Both the position numbers and the translations under genes were made by a program. A stretch of DNA of 64,000 nucleotides from NCBI RefSeq assembly GCF_003952665.1, contig NZ_CP017946.1, positions 3,162,001 through 3,226,000 on the forward strand, written 5' to 3'. Of the stretch, positions 9,689-20,000 are shown in pieces; position 1 is the first letter of the stretch; each line of letters opens with the position of its first letter. The notes under the pieces are model-generated. The model made no database searches. It was given only the letters and a program-made list of their open reading frames with translations, and was not told the origin of the DNA. The stretch is from Bosea sp. Tri-49. GTDB lineage: Bacteria > Pseudomonadota > Alphaproteobacteria > Rhizobiales > Beijerinckiaceae.

Positions 9689-11193
9689 TCCGCGAACTCC
9701 GGATCGGCCCAGGAGCGGCTCTCACGCTCGATCAGTCCGATCGCCTGCGACGGCCCCCAGGAGCCGGCGGCATAGCGATGCGGCTGCGGGTAGTATTCCT
9801 GCCAGCCGGCAAGGATCGGGTCGATCCAGCTCCAGGCCTGCTCGACCTCGTCGCGGCGCATGAACAGGGTCTGGTCGCCGCGGATCACATCGGTCAGCAA
9901 CCGCTCATAGGCATCGGGCGTGCGCACGTCGAAGGCGGTCTCGTAGCGCAAATCGAGCTGGCGCGGCACGACCTTGAGCTTGCCGGAGCCCGGCACCTTC
10001 ATCATCAGCTGCAATTGCACGCCGTCATTGGGCTGGAGCCGGATGACGAGGCGATTGGCGTAGAGTTCCTCACAGCCCGGGGCGCGGCCGAAGATCGAAT
10101 GCGGCACCGGCTTGAAGGTGACCGCGATCTCGGAATAGCGCTGCGCCATGCGCTTGCCGGTACGCAGATAGATCGGCACGCCGGCCCAACGCCAGGTGTC
10201 GAGCTCGCAGCGGATCGCGACGAAGGTCTCCGTCCCGCTGAGATGGCCGAGCTCCTCGGAGTAGCCCTTGACGCGCTGGCCGTCGATGACGCCCGGCCCG
10301 TACTGGCCACGCACGGTCATGCGCTGGACATCGGGGCCGACAATCGGCCTGAGCGCCTTGAGCACCCTCACCTTCTCGTCGCGGACAGCATCGGCCTCGA
10401 GCTGGTTCGGCGGCTCGATCGCGAACAGGCAGAGCAATTGCAGCACATGGTTCTGGACCATGTCGCGCAGATGGCCGGCCTTGTCGTAATAGCCGGCGCG
10501 GGATTCGAGCCCGACCGTCTCAGCCACGGTGATCTGGACATTGTCGATATCACGGCTCGACCAGGAGCGCTCGAACAGCGTGTTGGCGAAGCGCAGCACC
10601 AAGAGGTTCTGCACCGTCTCCTTGCCGAGATAATGGTCGATCCGGTAGGTCCGGCTCTCCGGCAGGATGCGGGCAACGGCGTCGTTGATCTCGCGCGCCG
10701 AGGCGAGATCGCGCCCGAGCGGCTTCTCCAGGATCACCCGCGAGGTCGGCGTCAGGATGCCGGAGTTCGCCAGGTTCTCGCAGATCGGGATGAAGAGATC
10801 AGGCGGCGTCGAGAGATAGAAGGAGCGCACGCGCTGGGAGTCGCCGAGCGCTTCCTTCAGCGCACCATAAGTCTCGGGCTTGACCGCGTCGAGCAGCACC
10901 ATGGTCAGGCGGCGCCGGAAGGCGGCGATGCGGTCCTGCGACAGGCCGGCGGCGGCGAGCTTGCTGGCGATCTCGTTGGGGATGCCCTCGACATCCTCCT
11001 GCTTGCGGACGATGCCGAGGATGCGGCTCTCCTCCGGCAGCACGCCCTCCTCATTGCGCTGGGCCAGCGCCGGGAAGAGCTTGCGCAGCGCAAGGTCGCC
11101 GCCGGCGCCAAAGATCACCAGGTCGAAGGGCGGGACCGGCGTGCGCTCCGGCGCAGCCTCCGGCTTCAGCAGGCGTTCGGCAATTGCGTCCAT
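9685..11193 (-). CDS. zwf: Glucose-6-phosphate 1-dehydrogenase
   Basis: The 502-residue enzyme oxidises glucose 6-phosphate with NAD(P)+. It has the nucleotide-binding FGAGGDLALRKLFPAL (residues 28-43, with GAGGDL in place of the more usual GxSGDL), the EKPLG segment at 156-160 and the catalytic RIDHYLGKE at 184-192 with His187. AGGAG eight to nine bases before the ATG at 11193 sets the start; the open frame runs upstream to 11448 without family similarity. It heads zwf-pgl-eda, which feeds glucose into the Entner-Doudoroff route. Confidence 0.95.
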   Translation of the reverse strand: MDAIAERLLKPEAAPERTPVPPFDLVIFGAGGDLALRKLFPALAQRNEEGVLPEESRILGIVRKQEDVEGIPNEIASKLAAAGLSQDRIAAFRRRLTMVLLDAVKPETYGALKEALGDSQRVRSFYLSTPPDLFIPICENLANSGILTPTSRVILEKPLGRDLASAREINDAVARILPESRTYRIDHYLGKETVQNLLVLRFANTLFERSWSSRDIDNVQITVAETVGLESRAGYYDKAGHLRDMVQNHVLQLLCLFAIEPPNQLEADAVRDEKVRVLKALRPIVGPDVQRMTVRGQYGPGVIDGQRVKGYSEELGHLSGTETFVAIRCELDTWRWAGVPIYLRTGKRMAQRYSEIAVTFKPVPHSIFGRAPGCEELYANRLVIRLQPNDGVQLQLMMKVPGSGKLKVVPRQLDLRYETAFDVRTPDAYERLLTDVIRGDQTLFMRRDEVEQAWSWIDPILAGWQEYYPQPHRYAAGSWGPSQAIGLIERESRSWADPEFAE

Positions 11194-11354
11194 GGCGGCA
11201 TACTCCTGATCGGCCGACACGAGGTCGGCGCGAATTCTCGTCGATCGATCCATTCCGGTCGATCGGAAAGCGCGCCAGTCGAACCGAATCCTGCGACGAC
11301 AATGCGACCAAGGGCGCAGCTTGCCAAACGCTTTGGGTAACAGGGCTGCTATGC

Positions 11355-11462
11355 CGTCATTCTCGGGAGGAGCGAAGCGCAGACCCGAGAATCTCGTGAC
11401 GAGATGGCACCAATTGGCGCCTCCTTCGGCCTGAGATGCTCGGGTCAAGCCCGAGCATGACG
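11355..11462. repeat. Mosaic palindromic intergenic repeat (CGTCATTCTCGGG type)
   Basis: Outer arms CGTCATTCTCGGG (11355-11367) and CCCGAGCATGACG (11450-11462) are inverted with 12 of 13 pairs. Inside, ATTCTCGGG/CCCGAGAAT (11359-11367, 11384-11392) and ATGCTCGGG/CCCGAGCAT (11436-11444, 11450-11458; loop TCAAG) form separate 9-bp stems. The element fills the gap after the transporter operon and may end its transcription. Its arms resemble those of the repeat at 44063-44185. Confidence 0.75.
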
Positions 11463-11472
11463 CGCTGGCTCG

Positions 11473-12228
11473 CTACCCCGCCCGCCGGAAACCCTCGCTC
11501 GCTGTGAGCAATTGCTGGGCATAGGCCGTCTCAGGCATGCGTGCGGCGAGCATTGCCGCCGTCATCTCCTCAACGCCGCGGCCGAACTGCATGACGAGGA
11601 GCCGCTCGCACATATGACCGACCACGGCAAGGTCGTGGCTGACCAGGATATAAGTGAGCTTGCGCTCGTGCCGTAGCGCCTGGAGCAGGTTCAGCACCTC
11701 GGCCTGGATCGAGACGTCGAGCGCCGAGGTCGGCTCGTCGAGCAGCAGGATCGTCGGCTCCAGCACCAGAGCGCGGGCGATGGCGACGCGCTGACGCTGG
11801 CCGCCTGAGAGCTGGTGCGGATAGCGGAAGCGGAAGGAGGTCGGCAGGCCGACATCCTGCATGGCGCGGCTGATCTTCGCCTCGGCGTCGCGGACGCCAT
11901 GGATGGCGAGCGGCTCCGCCAGGGTGTCGTCGACGGTCTTCTTTGGATGCAACGAGCCGTACGGGTCCTGGAAGACCATCTGGGCAGCGCGATAGAAGGC
12001 CTTGTCGCGGATCTTTGGCTGGCGCTTGCCGAGGATGTCGACCTCGCCGCTCCAGTCGCGATTGAGGCCGGCGAGCACGCGCAGCACGGTCGACTTGCCC
12101 GAGCCGGATTCGCCAACGATGCCATAGCTTTCGCCCGGCGCGACCGCGAAGGAGAGGTCTTTCACGACATGTGAATCGCCGAAGGAGACGTTGAGCTTCT
12201 CGACGGAGATGGCGTGTTGAGTTGTCAT
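11473..12228 (-). CDS. Dipeptide/oligopeptide ABC transporter ATP-binding protein (DppF/OppF type)
   Basis: The 251-residue ATPase has Walker A GIVGESGSGKST, the peptide-transporter Q-loop VFQDPYGSLHPKKTV, signature LSGGQRQRVAIARAL and Walker B LLLDEPTSALD. It is the second of two ATPases that drive the permease pair on the inner face of the membrane. I place the start at the ATG at 12228, whose ATGA overlaps the stop of the preceding ATPase gene; an ATG nine bases upstream is the alternative. It is the last gene of the five-gene operon, and a mosaic palindrome follows. Confidence 0.93.
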   Translation of the reverse strand: MTTQHAISVEKLNVSFGDSHVVKDLSFAVAPGESYGIVGESGSGKSTVLRVLAGLNRDWSGEVDILGKRQPKIRDKAFYRAAQMVFQDPYGSLHPKKTVDDTLAEPLAIHGVRDAEAKISRAMQDVGLPTSFRFRYPHQLSGGQRQRVAIARALVLEPTILLLDEPTSALDVSIQAEVLNLLQALRHERKLTYILVSHDLAVVGHMCERLLVMQFGRGVEEMTAAMLAARMPETAYAQQLLTASEGFRRAG

Positions 12229-13064
12229 GCCAGCCATGCCGGGTCGCGGGTGAGGGTCGCGAGCTTCTCGCGCGGATGGTCGAGATCGGGCAGGCAGCCG
12301 AGCAGGCCCCGTGTATAGGGATGCTGGGCCTTGTCGAGTTCGCCCGCCGGCAGCGTCTCCAGCGCCTTGCCGCCATACATGACGATGACGCGGTCACAGA
12401 ACGACTTCACCAGATGCAGGTCGTGGCTGATGAAGATCAGCCCCATGCCGCGGCTGGTGACGAGATCGTCGAGGATCTTCAGCACCTGCAATTGCACGGT
12501 GACGTCGAGCGCCGAAGTCGGCTCGTCGGCGATCAATATCTCGGGCTCAGCGATCAGCATCATCGCGATCATCACGCGCTGGCCCATGCCGCCCGAGACC
12601 TCGTGCGGGTAGAGATCGTAGACACGCCCCGGCTCGCGGATCTGCACGGCCTCGAGCATGGTGAGGCTACGCTCCTTCGCCTCGCGGGCGCTCGCCTTGT
12701 GGTGGACGCGGTAGGCCTCGGCGATCTGGTCGCCGACGGTCTGGACCGGGTTCAGCGAGAACTTCGGATCCTGCATCACCATGGAGATGTGGCGCCCGCG
12801 CAGCTTGCGGCGGCTCGCTCTGTCCATCGAGGTCAGGTCCTTGCCGCGGAACTCCATGCGCTTGGCCGTGACCACGCCGGGATGCGGGATCAGGTCGAGG
12901 ATGGCACGGCCGGTCATCGACTTGCCGGAGCCGGATTCGCCGACGATGCCGAGCCGCTCTCGGCCGAGGGTGAAGGACAGGCCCCGTACGGCATTCACGA
13001 TGCCGGTCGGGGTGTGGAAGTCGACGCGCAGATCGTCGAGCGTCAGCAGAGCTTGATCAGACAT
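12225..13064 (-). CDS. Dipeptide/oligopeptide ABC transporter ATP-binding protein (DppD/OppD type)
   Basis: The 279-residue ATPase starts LLTLDDLRVDFHTPTGIV and has Walker A GIVGESGSGKSM, Q-loop VMQDPKFSLNPVQTV, signature HEVSGGMGQRVMIAMML and Walker B LIADEPTSALD. The C-terminal AQHPYTRGLLGCLPDL is characteristic of peptide-transporter ATPases. Its start is 5 bases after the permease stop and its own stop overlaps the next ATPase gene. The substrate of the system cannot be read from this subunit. Confidence 0.93.
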   Translation of the reverse strand: MSDQALLTLDDLRVDFHTPTGIVNAVRGLSFTLGRERLGIVGESGSGKSMTGRAILDLIPHPGVVTAKRMEFRGKDLTSMDRASRRKLRGRHISMVMQDPKFSLNPVQTVGDQIAEAYRVHHKASAREAKERSLTMLEAVQIREPGRVYDLYPHEVSGGMGQRVMIAMMLIAEPEILIADEPTSALDVTVQLQVLKILDDLVTSRGMGLIFISHDLHLVKSFCDRVIVMYGGKALETLPAGELDKAQHPYTRGLLGCLPDLDHPREKLATLTRDPAWLA

Positions 13065-13069
13065 GCCGC

Positions 13070-13981
13070 TCACCTCGCATCCAGCACGTCGCGCAGCCCG
13101 TCGCCGAGCAGGTTGAAGCCGAGCGCGACGACGCAGATGGCGATGCCCGGGAAGGTCGCGACCCACCATTGGTCGAAGATCTGCTCGCGGCCGGTCGAGA
13201 TCATCGCGCCCCATTCCGGGATCGGCGGCTGGGCGCCAAGGCCGAGGAAGCCGAGGCCGGCGGCGATGATGATGATCCCGGCCATATCGTAGGTGGTGCG
13301 CACGATCAGCGAGGGCACGCACATCGGCACGATATGCTTCAGCACGATCCGCATCTGGCTCGCGCCCTGCAGGCGCATCGCCGAGATGTAGTCGGCATTG
13401 CGGATGATCATCGTCTCAGCACGGGCGACGCGGGCGTAAGGTGGCCAGGCGGTGAAGGCAATGGCGATGACCGCGTTCTCCAGACCCGGCCCCAGCGCCG
13501 CGACGAAGGCGAGCGCCAGCACGAGGCGCGGGAAGGCGAGGAAGACGTCGGTGATCCGCATCAGCACGGTGTCGACCCAGCCGCCGAAATAGCCGGCGGC
13601 GCAGCCGATCAGGAGGCCGAGCGGCCCGACCGTGATGACCACCAGCATGACGATGACCAGCGTGACGCGGGTGCCGTAGACGATGCGGCTGAAGATGTCG
13701 CGGCCGAGCGCGTCGGTGCCGAACCAGTGCTTGGCCGAGGGCGCCAGCAGGCGCTGGTCGAGCGCCTGGGCAAGCGGATCGTATTGCGCGATGAGCGGCG
13801 CGAAGGCCGCGAGCAGCAGCAGCGCCAGCACGATCACGAGGCCGACCACGGCAGCCGGGTTCTTCTTGAAGGCGAGCCATTGCCGGTAGAGCTGGCCGAG
13901 CTTGGCCTGCCGGCGCGATTCCGGCGAGGTCGTGGTCAGCCAGGAATGCCAGCTGACGGGGGCGGTGGCGTGATCGGTCAT
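13070..13981 (-). CDS. Dipeptide/oligopeptide ABC transporter permease (DppC/OppC type)
   Basis: The 303-residue inner-membrane permease has the N-terminal OppC-type hydrophilic tail and first helix (AAVVGLVIVLALLLLAAFAP), the HWFGTDALGRDIFSRIVYG loop typical of DppC, and the EAA-type cytoplasmic loop (YISAMRLQGASQMRIVLKHI) that contacts the ATPases. AGGAGG lies 6 bases before the ATG at 13981 but touches the ATG at 13987, so 13981 is the start. It pairs with the permease encoded 11 bases upstream. Confidence 0.93.
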   Translation of the reverse strand: MTDHATAPVSWHSWLTTTSPESRRQAKLGQLYRQWLAFKKNPAAVVGLVIVLALLLLAAFAPLIAQYDPLAQALDQRLLAPSAKHWFGTDALGRDIFSRIVYGTRVTLVIVMLVVITVGPLGLLIGCAAGYFGGWVDTVLMRITDVFLAFPRLVLALAFVAALGPGLENAVIAIAFTAWPPYARVARAETMIIRNADYISAMRLQGASQMRIVLKHIVPMCVPSLIVRTTYDMAGIIIIAAGLGFLGLGAQPPIPEWGAMISTGREQIFDQWWVATFPGIAICVVALGFNLLGDGLRDVLDAR

Positions 13982-13992
13982 GGCCATCCTCC

Positions 13993-15063
13993 TCAGCGCG
14001 CCCGCGGGTCGGCCAGCCGGCCGAGGATGTCGGAGAACAGGTTGACCGCAATGAAGACGGCGCCGACGACGAGCGTGGCGCCGAGCACCGCGTTCATGTC
14101 GGCGTTGAGCAGCGCATTGGTGAGATAGCGGCCGAGGCCCGGCCAGGCGAAGATCGTCTCGGTCAGCACCGAGCCTTCGAGCAGATGCATGTAGGAGAGC
14201 GCGATCACGGTGACGAGCGGCACGAGGGCGTTGCCCAGCGCATGGCCACAGACGACGCGCCATTCCGACAGGCCCTTCACCCGCGCCGCCACGACATATT
14301 GCTGCTGCAGCTCGGTGATCATGAAGCTGCGGGTCATGCGGCTGATATAGGCGACGGAAAGCAGGCCGAGCACGGAGGCCGGCAGGATCAGGTGCCAGAA
14401 GGCGTCACGGACCGCCTCCCATTCGCCCTGCATCGCCGCGTCGAGCATGACGATGCCGGTGATCGGCGTGACGAAATCCTCGAAGGCGACCGAGAGCCGC
14501 CCGGGACCGGCGACCCAGCCGAGCTTGGCATAGAACAGCAGGAGCCCCATCAGGCCGAGCCAGAACACCGGGATCGAATAGCCGATCAGGCCGATCACGC
14601 GGGCGATCTGGTCGATCCAGCGACCCTGGTTGACGGCGGCAAGGATGCCGAGCGGGACGCCGAGCGCGACGCCGATCAAGGTGCCAAGCGTCGCCAGCTC
14701 CAGCGTCGCCGGGAACACGGTCTTGATGTCGTCGGTGACCTTCTGCGCGGTCAGCACCGAGGTGCCGAGATCGCCGGTGAAGACCTTGCCGATATAGGTA
14801 GCGAATTGCTGCCAGTACGGCTTGTCGAGGCCGAGCGCGAGCCTTGCCTTGTCGTAGACGTCGGCGGGAGCGCGATCGCCGACCACGGCCAAAACGGGAT
14901 CGATCGGCATGACGCGCGCGATCAGGAAGGTCACCAGCAGCAGGCCGAAGATCGTGATCGCGACCGTGGTCAGCTCACGGCCGAGGATCTTCGCCCAGCG
15001 AACAACACCATTCTTGGCGCGTGGCGGCGGTGCGGGCGGGGTCGGTGCAGTGATGGAAACCAT
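13993..15063 (-). CDS. Dipeptide/oligopeptide ABC transporter permease (DppB/OppB type)
   Basis: The 356-residue permease has one N-terminal helix near residue 35 (TIFGLLLVTFLIARVMPIDP, followed by the LGLDKPYWQQFATYIG loop) and five further helices. The EAA loop is QQQYVVAARVKGLSEWRVV and the C-terminal VLTETIFAWPGLGRYL is a DppB hallmark. A Pro/Ala-rich N-terminal extension of about 20 residues precedes the first basic segment. GGAG lies 6 bases before the ATG. It is separated from the binding-protein gene by a 116-base gap that contains a strong stem-loop (15128-15163). Confidence 0.93.
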   Translation of the reverse strand: MVSITAPTPPAPPPRAKNGVVRWAKILGRELTTVAITIFGLLLVTFLIARVMPIDPVLAVVGDRAPADVYDKARLALGLDKPYWQQFATYIGKVFTGDLGTSVLTAQKVTDDIKTVFPATLELATLGTLIGVALGVPLGILAAVNQGRWIDQIARVIGLIGYSIPVFWLGLMGLLLFYAKLGWVAGPGRLSVAFEDFVTPITGIVMLDAAMQGEWEAVRDAFWHLILPASVLGLLSVAYISRMTRSFMITELQQQYVVAARVKGLSEWRVVCGHALGNALVPLVTVIALSYMHLLEGSVLTETIFAWPGLGRYLTNALLNADMNAVLGATLVVGAVFIAVNLFSDILGRLADPRAR

Positions 15064-15127
15064 CGTCGGCTCCGTTCTTCTTGTTCTTGGAGGGCGTCGG
15101 CCAGACTACGCTGGCGCCAATGGCAAG

Positions 15128-15163
15128 AACCCGCCGCAGCCTGATGATGGGCTACGGCGGGTT
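15128..15163 (-). promoter_or_regulatory. Intercistronic stem-loop between binding-protein and permease genes
   Basis: AACCCGCCG (15128-15136) pairs perfectly with CGGCGGGTT (15155-15163), and AGCC/GGCT (15138-15141, 15150-15153) extends the stem around a one-sided bulge. It lies 16 bases after the binding-protein stop and no T-run follows. In such operons stem-loops of this kind shield the upstream message from 3' decay or reduce read-through, giving an excess of binding protein. That role is inferred. Confidence 0.6.
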
Positions 15164-15179
15164 CCGCTGGGCAAACGCC

Positions 15180-16769
15180 TCAGTTCTTCGTGATCGGAGC
15201 GTAGAAATTGGTGTCGGAGGTCGGTCCGATCACCCAGCCGGCAATGCCCTTGCGGTCGGCCGAAACCTCGACCTGCTGGAACATGATGACGAAGGGCGAG
15301 ACCTTCTGGTGGTCGCGCTGCAGCTCGCCATAGACGGAGGCGCGCTTGGTCGCATCGCTCTCCAGGACGTTGGCCTGGGTGACCTTGGTCATGTCCGGGA
15401 TGTCCCAGGCATTGCGCCAGGCCAGCGTCTTCGACTTGGCCTCCTCGCCATTATCCTCGTTGATGGCGAAGGTCTCGGCATTGGTGTGCGGGTCGAGATA
15501 GTCCGGGCCCCACTGGCCGATATAGATGTCGTGGGTGCGGGCGCGGTACTTGGTCAGCGTCTGCTTGCCGTCGCCCGGAAGGATCTCGAGCTTGATCCCG
15601 GCCTGGGCCCAGGTCGACTGGACCGCCTGGGCGATGTCGGTGATCGGGTTGACCGAGCGGGTGTCCATCGTGACGGTGAAGCCGTTCGGCAGGCCGGCCT
15701 TGGCGAGCAGTTCCTTGGCCTTGGCGACATCGAGCTTGTAGGGCCTGTCGGTGATCGCGCCGAGGAAGCCCTTGGGCAGGAAGCTCTCATGGCCCTTATA
15801 GGTGCCTTCGACGATGTTGCGCTCGATCGAGTCGTAATCGACCAGCCACTTCAAGGCTTCGCGGACCTCGGGCTTGGCGAGATTCGGATTCTTCTGGTTC
15901 AGGCCGAGATAGAGGATGTAGCCCTTGTCGCCCTGGACGATCTCGACATTGGCGTTGCTCTTGACCGCGGCGAGCTGGTCCTTGGAGAGGTTGCGGGCGA
16001 TATCGATGTCGCCCTTCTCCAGCAGCAGGCGCTGCGAAGCCGGCTCGGCGACATGGCGGACGATGACGCGCTTGGTCTTGGGCGCGCCCTTGTACCAGGC
16101 TTCATTGGCGTCGAGCGCATATTGCTCGTTCGGGCGATAGACGCGGACCTTGTAGGCGCCCGAGCCGGCCGAGTTCAGCTTCAGCCAGCCATTGCCCCAG
16201 TCGCCATCCTTCTCATTGGCCTTGACCAGCTTGGAGTCGACCACCGCAGCGACGCCCGAGGTCAGGCAGTTCAGGAAGAAGGTCGGCGCGAAGGGCTTGG
16301 AGACGGTGACCGTTACGGTCTGGTCGTCGGTGGCCTTGACCTTCTCCAGCACGGTGTCCTTGTTCAGGCCGAACTGGGTGAGGATGAAGCCCGGCGACTT
16401 GTTCAGCGTCACCGCGCGCTGGAAGGAATAGACCACGTCGGCGGCGGTGAGCGGATTGCCGGAGTGGAACTTGACGCCCGGGCGGAGCTTGAAGGTGTAG
16501 GTCAGATTGTCAGGGCTGACCGTCCAGCTCTGGGCGAGCTCGCCGATCAGGGCGTTGTTGTTCTTGAGATCGACGCCGATCAGCTTGTCATAGACATTGG
16601 CGCCGACCTCGACGCCGGAGAATTCGAAGGCCTCGGCCGGATCGAGCGTGATGATGTCGTCGATCTGCTTGGCCATGACGATGGTGTCTTTGGGCGTCTG
16701 GGCCTGGGCGGTCGTCGCCAGCAGAGCGGCGAAAGCGGAAGCCGCCATCAATTTCGCAACATGACGCAT
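15180..16769 (-). CDS. Peptide/oligopeptide ABC transporter substrate-binding protein (DppA/SBP family 5)
   Basis: The 529-residue periplasmic protein begins [20 protein letters not shown] and has a probable signal-peptidase site after AQA. The family 5 pattern follows: [21 protein letters not shown] near residue 43, [20 protein letters not shown] and the [20 protein letters not shown] segment near 100. It captures the ligand for the DppBCDF-like membrane complex encoded downstream. Ligands of family 5 range over peptides, nickel and opines, so the substrate is open. It is the first gene of the operon and diverges from the DUF2126 gene. Confidence 0.93.
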   Translation of the reverse strand: MRHVAKLMAASAFAALLATTAQAQTPKDTIVMAKQIDDIITLDPAEAFEFSGVEVGANVYDKLIGVDLKNNNALIGELAQSWTVSPDNLTYTFKLRPGVKFHSGNPLTAADVVYSFQRAVTLNKSPGFILTQFGLNKDTVLEKVKATDDQTVTVTVSKPFAPTFFLNCLTSGVAAVVDSKLVKANEKDGDWGNGWLKLNSAGSGAYKVRVYRPNEQYALDANEAWYKGAPKTKRVIVRHVAEPASQRLLLEKGDIDIARNLSKDQLAAVKSNANVEIVQGDKGYILYLGLNQKNPNLAKPEVREALKWLVDYDSIERNIVEGTYKGHESFLPKGFLGAITDRPYKLDVAKAKELLAKAGLPNGFTVTMDTRSVNPITDIAQAVQSTWAQAGIKLEILPGDGKQTLTKYRARTHDIYIGQWGPDYLDPHTNAETFAINEDNGEEAKSKTLAWRNAWDIPDMTKVTQANVLESDATKRASVYGELQRDHQKVSPFVIMFQQVEVSADRKGIAGWVIGPTSDTNFYAPITKN

Positions 16770-17026
16770 GGAAAATCCCCATTGTGCTGTCTGCGAGCGC
16801 TCCCGGGCGCCCGTTGGCGCGCACTCTGTGGCCAGATCGTGTCCGATGTCCAGCAGGGCCAAAGCAGAGTTCGAACGATACCGCGCAGCATGCACGCTTC
16901 TTGCGCAACAGCCTGAATTGCCGGCGCATTCCTGCGCACGAACCTGCTTGCTCCGGCGTCTCCTGCCGCTATCGTGACAGGGTCCGGCCGCTCCGGCCGG
17001 CTTCGAAGCAAAGCAGGCGCTCGCTC

Positions 17027-20000
17027 TTGGCCATCATCGCTGCACTGCATCACGTCACCCATTACCGCTATGACCGGCCGGTCACGCTCGGGCCGCAGAT
17101 CATCCGCCTGAGACCAGCGCCGCATTGCCGCTCGGCGGTGAAGAGCTACTCGCTCAAGGTCACGCCGGCGCAGCACTTCGTGAACTGGCAACAGGACCCG
17201 AACGGTAACTGGCTGGCGCGCTATGTCTTCCCGGAGCCGGTGACCGAGTTCCGCATCGAGGTCGATCTCGTCACCGAGCTCTCGATCATCAATCCGTTCG
17301 ACTTCTTCGTCGCGGCCGAGGCCGAGGAATTTCCGTTCGCCTATCCCGAGGAACTGCGCGACGAGCTCGCGCCCTATCTCGTCACGGAGCCGGCCGGGCC
17401 GCTGCTGAGCGAGTTCATGGCGACGGTCCCACGCGAAAAGACCAACACCGTCAACTTCGTTGTCGACCTCAATGCCCGCCTGCAGCGGATGATCGCCTAT
17501 GGCATCCGCATGGAGGCCGGCGTCCAGGAGCCGGAGCAGACGCTGGCGATCAGGTCCGGCTCCTGCCGCGACACCTCCTGGCTACTGGTCCAGATCCTGC
17601 GCCATCTCGGCCTCGCCGCCCGCTTCGTCTCCGGCTACCTGATCCAGATGAAGGCGGACATCGATCCGCTCGAAGGCCCGCGCGGCACCGACAAGGACTT
17701 CACCGACCTGCACGCCTGGGCCGAGGTCTATCTTCCCGGTGCCGGTTGGATCGGGATGGACCCGACCTCCGGCCTGCTTACCGGCGAGGGCCATCTGCCG
17801 CTGGCAGCGACGCCGCATTATCGCTCCGCCGCGCCGGTCAGCGGGGTCGCGAGCTATGCCGAGACGCAGTTCGCCTTCGACATGCGCGTCACGCGCGTGC
17901 ATGAGGTGCCCCGCATCACCCTGCCCTTCTCGGACGAATCCTGGCTCGAGCTCGATCGCCTCGGCGAGACGGTCGAGGCCGACCTGCAGGCGCAGGATGT
18001 CCGGCTCACCATGGGCGGCGAGCCGACCTTCGTCTCGATCGACGACCAGACCGGCGAGGAATGGAACACCGCGGCTGTCGGCCCGACCAAGCGCGAGCGC
18101 GCCGACGTGCTGATCCGGCGCCTGCGCGAGCGTTTCGCGCCGGGCGGCATGCTGCATTACGGCCAGGGCAAATGGTATCCGGGCGAGAGCCTGCCGCGCT
18201 GGGCCTTCGCACTCTACTGGCGCGAGGATGGCGAGCCGATCTGGCGCAACGCTGCGCTGATCGCGCGCGAGCCCGGCGCCAAGACCGGCGGTGATCGTGA
18301 GCACGAGGTCGTGCCGAGCCCGGCTGCGGTCGAGACGCTCGCTGCGGGCCTGTCCGAGCGGCTCGGCCTCGGCGCGGATTATGTGCTGCCGGCCTATGAG
18401 GACACCGGCCACTGGCTGGTGAAGGAAGGCCAGCTGCCCGAGAATGTCGACCCGCTCGACCCGAAGCTGTCCGACCCCGAGGAGCGCGCCCGCATGGTCC
18501 GCGTCTTCGAACGCGGGCTCGGCAAGCCGAGCGGCTATGTCATCCCGGTCCAGCGCTGGCAGGCAGCGGCGGAAGACCGGCGCTGGCGCTCGGAGAAATG
18601 GAAGCTCCGGCGCGGCAAGCTCTTCCTGGTGCCCGGCGATTCACCGGTCGGCTATCGTCTGCCGCTGGGATCATTGCCGCATGTCCCGGAAAAGGCCTAT
18701 CCGCATATCCACCCGCAGGACCCGCTGGAGCCGCGCGGACCGCTGCCACCCGCCACGGCCGGCTCACCTGGCGCACCGCGCGCCGCCGATCCGCCGCCAG
18801 GCTTCGACGGGCCGATCCAGCCGACGCGGCCGGCCGGAAGCAGCGAGCCCCAGACCCCGCGCCAGGACATCGTCGAGCAGGAACTCGGCGCCGAGTCGGT
18901 GCGCACAGCGCTCAGCATCGAGGTGCGCGACGGCGTGCTCTGCGTCTTCCTGCCGCCGGTCGAGCGGCTGGAGGATTATCTCGACCTGATCGCCAGCATC
19001 GAGGCGACCGCGGAAGAGACGGGTCAGCCGGTGCATATCGAGGGCTATTCGCCGCCGCAGGACTCGCGCCTCAACGTCATCAAGGTCACGCCCGACCCCG
19101 GCGTGATCGAGGTCAACATCCACCCGGCGAAGAGCTGGGCGCAGGCGGTTTCGATCACGCGCGGCGTCTATGAGGAAGCGCGCCAGTCGCGGCTCTGCGC
19201 CGAGAAGTTCATGGTCGACGGCCGCCATACCGGCACCGGCGGCGGCAACCATGTCGTGCTCGGCGGCATCACCCCGGCCGACAGCCCGTTCCTGCGCCGG
19301 CCCGACCTGCTCAAGAGCATCGTGCTCTACTGGCAGCGCCACCCCGCGCTGTCCTATCTGTTCTCCGGCCTGTTCATCGGCCCGACCAGCCAGGCCCCGC
19401 GCATCGACGAGGCCCGGCACGACCAGCTCTACGAACTCGAGATCGCGTTGGCGCAGACGCCCGGCCCGCAGGATCCGGCGATCCCGCTCTGGCTGGTCGA
19501 CCGGCTCTACCGCAACCTGCTGGTCGATGTCTCCGGCAACACCCACCGGACCGAGATCTGCATCGACAAGCTCTATTCGCCGGATGGCCCGACCGGCCGG
19601 CTCGGATTGATCGAGTTCCGCTCCTTCGAGATGCCGCCGGATGCGCGGATGTCGCTGGCGCAGCAATTGCTGATCCGGGCGCTGATCGCCTGGTTCTGGC
19701 GCGAGCCGCAGATCGGCAAGCTCACCCGCTGGGGCACGAGCCTGCACGACCGCTTCATGCTGCCCGAGCTCGTCTGGCAGGATTTCCGCGACGTGCTCGC
19801 CGATCTGGAGCGGGCCGGCTACCGCTTCGACCCGGCCTGGTTCGCGGCGCAGCACGAGTTCCGCTTCCCCTTCTTCGGCAAGGTCAACCAGGGCGGCGTC
19901 GAGCTCGAACTCCGCCAGGCGCTCGAACCCTGGCATGTCATGGGCGAAGAGGGCGCGATCGGCGGCACGGTGCGCTATGTCGATTCCTCGGTGGAACGTC

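Noticed and set aside
9778..11340. 520-codon plus-strand open frame
   Set aside because: It is antisense to zwf over nearly its whole length; its translation is Arg/Asp/His-rich without domains, the usual shadow of a high-G+C gene.
15081..16916. 611-codon plus-strand open frame
   Set aside because: Antisense to the peptide-binding protein gene, low-complexity composition, no family motif; the reverse strand has a signal peptide and clear SBP family 5 blocks.
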